NCBI GenBank assembly: GCA_021829835.1
Contig: JAKBPE010000004.1
Location: forward strand, 1-64,000
DNA length: 64,000 bases
Source of the DNA: a bacterium
Lineage (GTDB): Archaea; Micrarchaeota; Micrarchaeia; Micrarchaeales; CABMGC01
Direction: 5' to 3'
The notes below the pieces were generated by a model that did no database searches, was not told the DNA's origin, and saw only the letters and a list, made by a program, of their open reading frames with translations. How positions within the stretch are numbered: position 1 is the stretch's first letter; the number at the start of each line of letters is the position of its first letter. The position numbers were made by a program, and so were the translations under genes. This document shows, piece after piece, positions 56,836 to 64,000 of this stretch.

Positions 56836-58881
56836 ATGGACAATACAAATAACCCTATATTAAAAGAAAATATGGAGATGGTGGATGGAAGGCAGCCTAA
56901 GGCGGAGAACCCTATACTTGCTCCTTATCACAGGACTATAGAAGAAGTAAACCGCATGCCTGTTCTGGAGGTTACTAAGACAGTATGCCCTGAATGCAAA
57001 CTGATAATAGACGGAACCATATACAAGGACGAAGAGAATGTTATGATCAGGAAGAACTGCCCTGAACATGGCTGGACCGTGGAAAAGTACTGGGAAGACT
57101 ACGACATGTATATGAAGATGAGAAATTACAACTATTTCGGAAGGGGCTTTGATAATCCCAACTATGTCAACAAGGGAGAGAACTGCCCTTTTGACTGCGG
57201 AATATGCGAAAGGCACAAGTCACATACTGGTCTTGCCAATGTAGTAATAACTAACAGATGCCACCTCTCATGCTGGTACTGCTTCTTCTATGCAAAAGAG
57301 GGAGAGGCAATATACGAGCCTACTAGAGATGAGCTTAACAAGATATTCGTGGAGCTTAAATCGCAGAAACCTATACCTGCAAATGCGCTTCAGATAACAG
57401 GAGGAGAACCGCTCATGAGAAGTGATATAGTAGAGATAATCTCAAGCGCAAAGAAGGCCGGCTTTGATCAGATACAGCTCAATACCACAGGTATAATCCT
57501 CGCTGAGAATCCGGAGCTTGCCATGAAGATAAGGCATGCCGGAGTATCAACATTATATATGAGTTTTGACGGAGTCTCCAAAAGGGCAAACCCCAAGAAC
57601 CACTGGGAAGCTCCGAAGACGCTTGTGGCCGCAAAGAAGGCCGGCATCGGAATAGTACTTGTGCCTACAGTAATAAGGACAGTAAACGACGGCGAGATGG
57701 CAAACATAATAAACTTCGCCCTTAACAACAACGATGTGATAAAAGCAGTAAACTTCCAGCCTGTATCGCTGGTAGGAAGGATGCCTTCCAGGATGAGGGA
57801 GAGGCAGAGAATAACAATTCCGGGCGCAATAAAGCTCATAGAGGAGCAGACTGGAGGAGTTATAACCAAGGAAGATTGGTTCTCAGTGCCTTATGTAGGA
57901 GGAATAAATAAGTTTATAGAAGCACTTACAGGAGAATACAAATACGATCTCTCTATACACTTTGCATGCGGAGCAGGATCATATATATTCCAGGAACCTA
58001 ATGGCAAGATAATACCATTGACGAGATTCGTTGATGCGCCTGGCCTGCTTGAACATCTACAGAATGCAGTAAATGAGATGTCAGGAAAAGGCAAGCTTCA
58101 GAGAAGGTTGATAGCATTGAAGGCAGTAAGCCAGATTAATAGATACATAGACAAGGAGAAGCAGCCTAAATCGATAAATTTCAGCAAGCTTCTTGCCTCG
58201 CTGATATTCAAGCACGATTTCCAGACAATGGGAGCATTCCAGCTCAAGTCTATGTTCATTGGAATGATGCACTTCCAGGACGAGTATACCTATGATATAA
58301 AGAGGGTGGAGAAGTGCGACATACATTACTCGATGCCTGACGGCCGTGTGCTTCCTTTCTGCACATTCAATGTCTTCCCTGAGGTATATAGGGACAAACT
58401 ACAGAGGCAGTATGCAATACCTTCAAAAGAATGGCAGGAGATGCACAACGACTGGACATACAGGAGCGATAAGTACATGAGAGACGTAAAGGCTCTTGAA
58501 TCTTCTGAGATTTATAAGAAGGCATACGAACAGGCAACCGATTACTTCAAGCTTCAGGTAAACCTTGATGAAGCCGCAAAGATAAGAGCGGCACGCGGAA
58601 GGGGAGAGAAGGTTGAGGCAAAGGCAGTCATAATGGCCTCATCTTCAGGATCACAACACTCGCATCAGCATGGCAAGGCAGCAGGAAGCAGCGGAGTCTC
58701 TGAGACATTCGCTGCAAAGCTTGCAGCTGCAAGAAGCAGTGCGCCTGCACCACAGAGCGAGGTTCCTCACGAAGAGGGAAGCGAAGGCTGCGGATGCGGA
58801 GGAGCTGGGGGCTGTGGATGTGGAGGAGCTTCCAAAGGAGATTCTTGCGGAAGCGGAGCCGGAAGCTGCGGTTGCGGTTAG
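56836..58881 (+). CDS. Radical SAM tetraether-synthase-like protein (Tes/MJ0619 type) with Cys-rich tail
   Basis: Tes joins two archaeol-type lipids tail to tail, giving membrane-spanning tetraethers. The 681-residue protein fits MJ0619: an N-terminal zinc/rubredoxin-like site (CPEC at 51-54, CPEH at 75-78), a CPFDCGICERHKSHTGLAN segment (Cys117, 121, 124) and the radical SAM motif C-x3-C-x2-C at 142-149 (NRCHLSCWYCFF), then TGGEPLMRSDI and a methyl-binding or auxiliary-cluster region (FACGAGSYIF; DIHYSMPDGRVLPFCTFNVF). The start at 56836 (MDNTNNPILK) is chosen over the TTG at 56821. The last 100 residues differ from the family: a His-rich stretch (SQHSHQHGK) and a tail with repeated GCGCGG units and seven cysteines. 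Confidence 0.78.
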   Translation: MDNTNNPILKENMEMVDGRQPKAENPILAPYHRTIEEVNRMPVLEVTKTVCPECKLIIDGTIYKDEENVMIRKNCPEHGWTVEKYWEDYDMYMKMRNYNYFGRGFDNPNYVNKGENCPFDCGICERHKSHTGLANVVITNRCHLSCWYCFFYAKEGEAIYEPTRDELNKIFVELKSQKPIPANALQITGGEPLMRSDIVEIISSAKKAGFDQIQLNTTGIILAENPELAMKIRHAGVSTLYMSFDGVSKRANPKNHWEAPKTLVAAKKAGIGIVLVPTVIRTVNDGEMANIINFALNNNDVIKAVNFQPVSLVGRMPSRMRERQRITIPGAIKLIEEQTGGVITKEDWFSVPYVGGINKFIEALTGEYKYDLSIHFACGAGSYIFQEPNGKIIPLTRFVDAPGLLEHLQNAVNEMSGKGKLQRRLIALKAVSQINRYIDKEKQPKSINFSKLLASLIFKHDFQTMGAFQLKSMFIGMMHFQDEYTYDIKRVEKCDIHYSMPDGRVLPFCTFNVFPEVYRDKLQRQYAIPSKEWQEMHNDWTYRSDKYMRDVKALESSEIYKKAYEQATDYFKLQVNLDEAAKIRAARGRGEKVEAKAVIMASSSGSQHSHQHGKAAGSSGVSETFAAKLAAARSSAPAPQSEVPHEEGSEGCGCGGAGGCGCGGASKGDSCGSGAGSCGCG

Positions 58882-59014
58882 TTAATTTTTGAATCGACAA
58901 GAAGAGCTGCAGGAGTATTTTATTCCTGCAGTCTCTCATTCTATTTCTTTCTTTTTGTTTTTATGGTTAGCAGGATTTTCTAAATAGCGGAGCCGTAGCT
59001 GGAGAATCAAAAAT

Positions 59015-59088
59015 TGCCGCAGGCAGTATTTGAAACTGCGACATTCCGCTCTTCAGGCGGACGCTCTCCCGGACTGAGCTACTGCGGC
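59015..59088 (-). tRNA. tRNA-Phe (GAA anticodon)
   Basis: Minus-strand cloverleaf of 74 nt: acceptor GCCGCAG pairs with CTGCGGC, discriminator A, D stem GCTC/GAGC, anticodon stem TCCGC/GCGGA around loop CTGAAGA (anticodon GAA), variable loop ATGTC and T arm GCAGT-TTCAAAT-ACTGC. No CCA is encoded. The T-rich DNA just past the 3' end (TTTTTGATT on the minus strand) is a likely terminator. It lies alone between the Tes-like and hypothetical genes. Confidence 0.92.
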
Positions 59089-59182
59089 ATCATTTCTTAT
59101 CAGCATTCTTTTTAGGCAGACTCTTTCTTTAGGCTTTGCTTTTCCTAATGTTATGTATGTCTGAATGAGGGCTTTGAAACAC

Positions 59183-59884
59183 TCAGACCCCATGGAACCA
59201 GAAGCCTTTCTCTCCCTCCTTTTTCTTCTTTCCGAATATTCTTTCGGTTAATCCCTTTTTCTTCACTGCTGTTGAGGAGATGCTCTCTCCTAGTACATTA
59301 GGATGCATGCTTGCATATGAGTCCTGCCATTCCTTGAACTTCTGGTAGTTTTTCTCCCTGCCTTCCGATGCATTCTTGTTGTATTCATCGCGCATCTTAC
59401 GCCACTCATCCATGGTGTAACCATAAGGAGGCCTCTCCCTTATTGAAGGAGGATTGAACTGATAGGTATACATCTCCTTGAAGTAATCGAAATCTCTCTC
59501 ATTCATCTTGTTTATATCTACTTTGACTCCTTCACCTTCCATGAAGCTTATGAGGTCTTCCTTGGTGGACTTGGGCTTGTTGTTTTCTGCACCTATAGGA
59601 TTGTATACTATAATTATCTTGCGCTTGACAAACTCTACTTTTGCCCTTATGACGCTTTCCTGAAGCATAAGGCGGTATTGCAGTCTTGCAGCATGCTCCA
59701 TGTCTATGAGCTGGTCTTTGCTTACATCGCTGAATTCTATCTCCCTTATTATTTTGTAAGGAACCCTGTAAGCCTTCCCGTCTATCAGCACCTGGTCGTT
59801 GTATATTTTCTGCTTTCCGCTAAGCTGTTCCTCTAACTCTTTCTGGTATAGATTCTGGTTTGCCGGGTCATCTCTGCGATCCAT
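59183..59884 (-). CDS. Hypothetical protein (233 aa), charged and helical
   Basis: No family is recognised. The protein begins MDRRDDPANQNLYQKELEEQ and is rich in Lys, Glu, Arg and Tyr. Segments include YRVPYKIIREIEFSDVSKD, VEFVKRKIIIVYNPIGAENN (a basic strand), a proline-rich QFNPPSIRERPPYGYTMDEW and a basic Lys-rich tail (RIFGKKKKEGEKGFWFHGV). No membrane segment is present and Cys is absent. It could be a nucleic-acid or ribosome-associated protein, but this is unsupported. Confidence 0.5.
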   Translation of the reverse strand: MDRRDDPANQNLYQKELEEQLSGKQKIYNDQVLIDGKAYRVPYKIIREIEFSDVSKDQLIDMEHAARLQYRLMLQESVIRAKVEFVKRKIIIVYNPIGAENNKPKSTKEDLISFMEGEGVKVDINKMNERDFDYFKEMYTYQFNPPSIRERPPYGYTMDEWRKMRDEYNKNASEGREKNYQKFKEWQDSYASMHPNVLGESISSTAVKKKGLTERIFGKKKKEGEKGFWFHGV

Positions 59885-60034
59885 AAAAATACTCGTATTA
59901 TTATAGGCATGTTAGCTTTATAGCTTTATCGCGGCTACGCGTCCTTCTATGAGTTTTAACGTCGTCGGGTTGTAGGAATTGCAGGTATACATATATATAG
60001 TTTAATATGCATCCATAATTAATTAGTGATATAT

Positions 60035-60772
60035 ATGGCAAAATTATTCAGATTTGCTGCATCTTTTGCAGTTCTCTTTGCTATCTTTGGATTTGCTTTG
60101 GTTTCTGGCGCTGGAGCTGCATTAACTGCTTCAACGCAGGGATATACGTTCAATGTGGCATATAACAGTACAGTTGGCAATTACCTTGTAACCTCTCAAG
60201 GATATACCTTATATAACAATGGAAACAGCCCGTGCAGTGGAGGCTGTGCAAGCATATGGATCCCTTACTACAATTCCAATGCCATTTCACTTCCGCCTGG
60301 ACTTAATTCCAATGACTTCGGAATCGTAAATCTTACTTCTGGAGGAAAGCAGTTTACATATCTTGGAAAGAGGCTCTATACATATTATGAAGATACGGCA
60401 CCTGGGCAGATAAACGGCAACGGAGTATTTAATATTTGGCATGTTATAACAGTCTCGAATTACACTGGAGCATCAGGAAATTCATCTACAGCTGCAAAGA
60501 ATATAGTAACAAATAGCACTGCTCCGAACGCATTGAAGACCAACACTACAGCTACAACATCCAACACAACTGCAGGAAAAGTTGTAAATACTTCAAAGGG
60601 CAGTACTTCCTCTTCGGCAAACTCTTCAGTGCCTACACTAAGCAGTTCGAACTACACCTCGCTTCCTTCACAGGGAAAACAGAATAACTCCAACACAGGA
60701 TTGTACATAGCAGTGATTGTGATTATCATCATAATAGTCATACTCGCCTATGTTTACATGAGGAAGAAGTGA
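60035..60772 (+). CDS. Secreted PF03640-type (Lipoprotein_15 repeat) protein with C-terminal anchor
   Basis: 245 residues: a signal peptide (LFRFAASFAVLFAIFGFALV, about 3-22), a repeat domain (about 30-140) with YLVTSQGYTLYNNGNSPCSG, GGCASIWIPYY, LTSGGKQFTYLGKRLYTYYE and GVFNIWHVITV, matching the family of secreted repeats named Lipoprotein_15, with its C-x-G-x-C-A-x-x-W and L-Y-x-Y marks. A Thr/Asn/Ser-rich linker of about 70 residues (likely glycosylated) follows, then a transmembrane helix (YIAVIVIIIIIVILAYVYMR) and a short basic end, so it is membrane-anchored outside. The ATG at 60035 is chosen over a GTG at 60026. The DoxX gene overlaps its stop. Confidence 0.75.
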   Translation: MAKLFRFAASFAVLFAIFGFALVSGAGAALTASTQGYTFNVAYNSTVGNYLVTSQGYTLYNNGNSPCSGGCASIWIPYYNSNAISLPPGLNSNDFGIVNLTSGGKQFTYLGKRLYTYYEDTAPGQINGNGVFNIWHVITVSNYTGASGNSSTAAKNIVTNSTAPNALKTNTTATTSNTTAGKVVNTSKGSTSSSANSSVPTLSSSNYTSLPSQGKQNNSNTGLYIAVIVIIIIIVILAYVYMRKK

Positions 60773-61164
60773 TGCGTAGCAGAATGCATGCAACGAAAGA
60801 TGATGCACGGCACCTACTCACAAGGATTGCCGTTGCCCTTGTCTTCATAACATTCGGCATCTGGGAGATAACCGATCCCAAATACTGGGCTGCGTTCATG
60901 CCTGCTTTTGTGGCTGGCATACTCAGCCCTTCAACTGCAGTGCTTATCCATGGCATACTGCTTCTTGCCATAGGCGCGGCTCTCCTTACAGGATTCTATT
61001 TGAGGATTGCATCGGCATTAGCAGTAATAATGCTGCTCCTGATAGTGCTATCGCTGATGTATCTTACAGGATACATACAGATAGTGATAAGGGATACTGC
61101 AATAATGCTTCTGGCGCTCTCGATATTCTTTGATGACACCAGATATCTCTGCATGAAGGAATGA
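60772..61164 (+). CDS. DoxX-like membrane protein
   Basis: 130 residues with four predicted helices: RIAVALVFITFGIWEITDPK, AAFMPAFVAGI with STAVLIHGILLLAIGAALLT, and IASALAVIMLLLIVLSLMYL. The pattern FGIWEITDPKYWAAFMP corresponds to the DoxX-family F-x-G-x-x-x-x-x-x-P region. DoxX-type proteins function in electron transfer or stress responses depending on the member. The ATG overlaps the stop of the secreted repeat protein (TGATG), so the two are translationally coupled. Confidence 0.65.
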   Translation: MRSRMHATKDDARHLLTRIAVALVFITFGIWEITDPKYWAAFMPAFVAGILSPSTAVLIHGILLLAIGAALLTGFYLRIASALAVIMLLLIVLSLMYLTGYIQIVIRDTAIMLLALSIFFDDTRYLCMKE

Positions 61165-61240
61165 AACAGCATTAGGAAGAATTATTTCAGATATGTTTCC
61201 TTATGTTAGAATAATGAAGAAAGGTTGCACACCCATTTTT

Positions 61241-61495
61241 TTAATGGCGTGAAATGTTTCTTTGAGACATCCTTGAGAGATATATCCGTATGAGATTGGC
61301 TGCTAGAAGAGCATAAGTATTGCCTTCGGTCTCTCCTGATGCCTTGAACGCTTCCGATTGAAGATTGCCTATTGCGGATTCGAGCTCCCTGATATTTGCC
61401 TTGAAAGGATCTTTTAATACAGAAAAGGGATATTTTTCTATGGAGTGTGAAGAGTTTCTTGCGGATGTCGCATTTTTGGGTTTTTCATGAGGCAT
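61241..61495 (-). CDS. Hypothetical helical protein (84 aa)
   Basis: No family is recognised. The frame opens at 61528, but the ATG at 61495 (MPHEKPKNATSARNSS) is preferred because a TATA-like CTTAAACTATATG lies about 25 nt upstream. The protein has a polar N terminus, then amphipathic helices (KANIRELESAIGNLQSEAFK; NTYALLAANLIRIYLSRMSQ). It is convergent with the DoxX gene (76 nt apart) and divergent from the HMG-CoA synthase gene. Confidence 0.45.
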   Translation of the reverse strand: MPHEKPKNATSARNSSHSIEKYPFSVLKDPFKANIRELESAIGNLQSEAFKASGETEGNTYALLAANLIRIYLSRMSQRNISRH

Positions 61496-61682
61496 TTTAT
61501 CACCTGGCATATAGTTTAAGCATACCATTACTTAGATATTATCTGGAAGTGAGCATTTTTGTTTCTGAATTCAGAAATGCTGCCTGAATATTCAAGATGT
61601 GTAGTAGGGCTGAAATTCGCTGAAAGCCTTATGCCATCGTATAGTATATTAATTAATAAGAAGGAATCTAAACTGATGATTT

Positions 61683-62732
61683 ATGGCAGGAATAGTCGGC
61701 TATGGAGCATATGTGCCTAAGCTTAGGATAAAGGTAGAGGAGATAGCCAGAGTATGGAACGAGGACGGAGAGGGAATTAAGCGCGGCCTCAATATAAAGG
61801 AGAAGAGCGTCCCTGCGTTTGATGAAGACGCTGCGACTATCGCAGTTGAGGCTTCCAGGAAGGCAGTCTACCATGCAGGAATAAATCCCAGAGAGCTTGG
61901 AGCAGTATATGTCGGTTCTGAATCACATCCTTATGCAGTAAAGCCTACAGCCACAATAGTTGCTCAGGCAATAGATGCAGGACATAAGCTTACCGCAGCA
62001 GACTTGGAGTTCGCGTGCAAGGCAGGCACTGCAGGAATACAGATGCTTATGGGCATGACAGACAGCAGTATGATAAAATATGGAATCGCAGTAGGCAGCG
62101 ATACCTCGCAGGGAAGGCCTGGAGATGCGCTTGAATACACTGCAAGCGCTGGAGGCGCAGCATTCATAATAGGCAGGGAGAAGAGCGAGAATATAGCAGA
62201 GATACTTAAGACAGTAAGCTATACCTCTGACACTCCTGATTTCTGGAGAAGGGAGGGCGCAAACTTTCCATCGCACGGAGGAAGGTTTACAGGAGAGCCG
62301 GGATACTTCAAGCATGTTGTAGGTGCAACCAAGCTTCTCTTCGAGGAGACAGGTTTCAAGCCTTCTGATTTTGATTATGCAGTCTTCCACCAGCCTAATG
62401 GAAAATTCCCGCTTAATGCGGCTAAGATTCTAGGTTTTGAAACAAAACAAGTAGAAGAAGGGCTTCTTACGCCGATAATAGGCAATACATATTCAGGAGC
62501 CTCTATGCTCGGGCTCTCGGCAGTTCTCGATAAGGCTGAGCCAGGCCAGAGAATAATGGTAACAAGCTTCGGCTCCGGAGCCGGAAGCGACTCTTTTGCA
62601 ATAGAGGTTAGCGAACATATAAATGAGAAAAGAGTGAGAAGCCCGCAGATAAGGGAGACGCTTAGCAGAGATAAACAATACATAGATTATGCAGTCTACC
62701 TCAAAAACAGGAATTCGATAGTTAGGACTTGA
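61683..62732 (+). CDS. Hydroxymethylglutaryl-CoA synthase (archaeal type)
   Basis: It condenses acetyl-CoA and acetoacetyl-CoA to HMG-CoA in the mevalonate pathway feeding isoprenoid lipids. 349 residues, UPF0219-type archaeal [57 protein letters not shown] with the nucleophile Cys, [39 protein letters not shown] with the catalytic His, and [17 protein letters not shown]. The thiolase follows after 4 nt. The order HMGS, thiolase, DUF35 protein is the known archaeal arrangement in which the three form a channelling complex. Confidence 0.96.
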   Translation: MAGIVGYGAYVPKLRIKVEEIARVWNEDGEGIKRGLNIKEKSVPAFDEDAATIAVEASRKAVYHAGINPRELGAVYVGSESHPYAVKPTATIVAQAIDAGHKLTAADLEFACKAGTAGIQMLMGMTDSSMIKYGIAVGSDTSQGRPGDALEYTASAGGAAFIIGREKSENIAEILKTVSYTSDTPDFWRREGANFPSHGGRFTGEPGYFKHVVGATKLLFEETGFKPSDFDYAVFHQPNGKFPLNAAKILGFETKQVEEGLLTPIIGNTYSGASMLGLSAVLDKAEPGQRIMVTSFGSGAGSDSFAIEVSEHINEKRVRSPQIRETLSRDKQYIDYAVYLKNRNSIVRT

Positions 62733-62736
62733 TACC

Positions 62737-63900
62737 ATGAGAGATGTAGCAATTATAGGAGTGGGCCTTACAAGATTTGGAGAGAGATGGGAGCATGGCC
62801 TTAGAGACCTTATGGCTGAAGCCGGGCTTAATGCGCTCAACGATGCTGGAATATCCAGCGATGATGTTGAGATGCTCTTTGGAGGCGTTATGGCATCCGG
62901 AAGATTCATAGGGCAGGAGCACATAGCTGCACTGCTTTCAGACCAGTTAGGCTTCAAGAATATACCTGCAGTCAGAGTGGAAAATGCATGCGCAAGCGGA
63001 GGCACCGCACTGCGCCAGGGTTATATGGCAGTTGCAAGCGGAATACACGACATAGTCGCTGTTGGAGGAGTGGAGAAGATGACTGACGTTACACCTTCTG
63101 AAGCGACAAGCGCGCTTGGAGGAGCAGGAGACCAGGAATGGGAGCTCGGACAGGGAATAACTTTCCCGGGATTGTACGCTTTGATGGCAAAAAGGCATAT
63201 GCATGAGTTTGGAACGACAGAGGAGCAGATGGCTGCTGTCTCTGTCAAGAACCACAGCAATGCTGCAAAGAACAAATATGCACAATTCAGAAAAGAGATA
63301 ACGATAGAGGATGTCATGAATTCTAAGCCTGTTGCGGATCCTCTCAAGATTTTCGACTGCTCGCCTATATCTGACGGAGCTGCTGCGCTTATACTTGCAC
63401 CTCTTGAGATAGCCAAGAAGTACAACGATACACCCATAAAGATATCTGCAAGCACCCAGGCTACAGATACGCTCAGCCTTGCTGAACGTGAGAGCATAAC
63501 CGCTATAAAGGCTACACAGATAGCTGGAGATAAGGCTTTCAAAGCTGCAAAGATGGAGAGAAAAGACATAGATGTAGTAGAGGTTCATGACTGCTTTACA
63601 ATAGCTGAGATACTTGCAATGGAGGATCTTGGATTCTACAAGAAAGGAAGCGCTGCTAAAGCCATTGCGGATGGAGAGACTGCGCTCAATGCAAAGCTCT
63701 CAGTCAATACAAGCGGAGGGCTCAAGGGATGCGGACATCCGGTAGGCGCTACAGGAGTCAAGCAGGCGGTGGAAATAACATGGCAGCTTAGGGGAGAAGC
63801 GGGAGAGAGGCAGGTTAAGGGAGCGGAGATAGGAATGACACACAACGTTGGAGGAAGCGGAGCGACGGCAGTGGTCCATATAATGGAGAGAGTGAATTGA
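62737..63900 (+). CDS. Acetyl-CoA acetyltransferase (thiolase)
   Basis: Thiolase forms acetoacetyl-CoA, the substrate of HMG-CoA synthase. 387 residues: VENACASGGTALRQGYMAVAS with the nucleophile Cys (about residue 87), VEVHDCFTIAEILAMEDLG, NTSGGLKGCGHPVGATGVKQ with the second active-site His-Cys pair (GHPVGATG), and EIGMTHNVGGSGATAVVHI at the end. It is typical of the archaeal/SCP2-like branch. It starts 4 nt after HMG-CoA synthase and is followed by the partial DUF35 protein gene. Confidence 0.95.
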   Translation: MRDVAIIGVGLTRFGERWEHGLRDLMAEAGLNALNDAGISSDDVEMLFGGVMASGRFIGQEHIAALLSDQLGFKNIPAVRVENACASGGTALRQGYMAVASGIHDIVAVGGVEKMTDVTPSEATSALGGAGDQEWELGQGITFPGLYALMAKRHMHEFGTTEEQMAAVSVKNHSNAAKNKYAQFRKEITIEDVMNSKPVADPLKIFDCSPISDGAAALILAPLEIAKKYNDTPIKISASTQATDTLSLAERESITAIKATQIAGDKAFKAAKMERKDIDVVEVHDCFTIAEILAMEDLGFYKKGSAAKAIADGETALNAKLSVNTSGGLKGCGHPVGATGVKQAVEITWQLRGEAGERQVKGAEIGMTHNVGGSGATAVVHIMERVN

Positions 63901-63911
63901 GGTTTATTATT

Positions 63912-64000
63912 ATGGAAAAAGCATCTGCGAGCATGTGGAGGAAGATAGACACAAGATACAATATGGTAGGTAATGAGTGCGAAAACTGCAACACATTATA
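63912..64000 (+). CDS. DUF35 OB-fold/zinc-ribbon protein, N-terminal fragment
   Basis: The gene is cut by the right edge after 29 complete codons. The visible part is MEKASASMWRKIDTRYNMVG followed by ECENCNTLY, with the first C-x2-C of the zinc ribbon at residues 23-26. In archaea a DUF35 protein bridges thiolase and HMG-CoA synthase to channel acetoacetyl-CoA, and the gene order here (HMGS, thiolase, DUF35) matches. The start at 63912 is 11 nt after the thiolase stop. Confidence 0.75.
   Translation, partial: MEKASASMWRKIDTRYNMVGNECENCNTL

Noticed and set aside
1-64000. CRISPR array or cas genes
   Set aside because: No run of regularly spaced identical repeats and no Cas motif is seen anywhere in the window.

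Overview
The window is archaeal chromosome. It carries archaeal lipid genes (geranylgeranylglyceryl phosphate synthase, archaeal-type HMG-CoA synthase, a tetraether-synthase-like radical SAM enzyme), TFB, DNA primase large subunit, L7Ae/S28e/L24e, an AspRS next to GatCAB, and TATA boxes 20-30 nt ahead of many near-leaderless starts. Compact operons with 4-nt overlaps, a class III pilin-like signal and a proton-pumping P-type ATPase fit a small-genome, possibly acidophilic DPANN/Micrarchaeota-like organism. That placement is inferred from gene content; no 16S rRNA gene is present.

Layout. 1-6218: partial FtsZ (-), truD (-), then a + operon of PRODH-like, SDR, GGGP synthase, a short NFACT (RqcH-like) protein, RNase Z and tRNA-Val(GAC). 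6219-18150: an accessory island directly behind the tRNA. It holds a tyrosine recombinase, a DUF488 two-gene module, a degenerate TFB paralogue, a bacterial-type ProRS, an AsnRS/AspRS-like core without an anticodon domain, a methyltransferase, an MccF-like S66 peptidase, an orphan molybdenum hydroxylase large subunit and a RelE-type toxin-antitoxin pair. Three degenerate direct repeats ending like the tRNA 3' end (CCTTACCCTC) divide it into segments. 18385-25601: P-type H+-ATPase, MBL hydrolase, KsgA/Dim1, pilin-like protein, PriL, a zinc mini-protein and a spermidine-synthase-like protein. 25671-35695: complex I genes nuoABCDHIJKLN with nuoM apart on the other strand and no nuoEFG. 35920-46836: RPA-like protein, two beta-carbonic-anhydrase-like paralogues, unknown genes, aspS, gatCAB, an asparaginase-like protein and an Lrp regulator. 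46931-56321: a basic mini-protein, ribosomal proteins, AMMECR1-like protein, Y-family polymerase, thioredoxin reductase with a broken start, an MBL nuclease, a protein with P1-like repeats, malic enzyme and the main TFB. 56836-64000: tetraether-synthase-like protein with a Cys-rich tail, tRNA-Phe, secreted/membrane proteins, and HMG-CoA synthase, thiolase and the start of a DUF35 protein.

How they work together. The lipid genes span mevalonate entry (thiolase, DUF35, HMG-CoA synthase), first ether-bond formation (GGGP synthase) and tetraether coupling (Tes-like). AspRS and GatCAB suggest indirect Asn-tRNA formation. The Nuo genes encode a proton-pumping core without an NADH module.

The most unusual part is the island segment 10694-15069. 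Two aminoacyl-tRNA-synthetase-like enzymes, a methyltransferase and an MccF-like peptidase suggest production of, or resistance to, an aminoacyl-adenylate (Trojan-horse) toxin. This is a hypothesis from gene content only.
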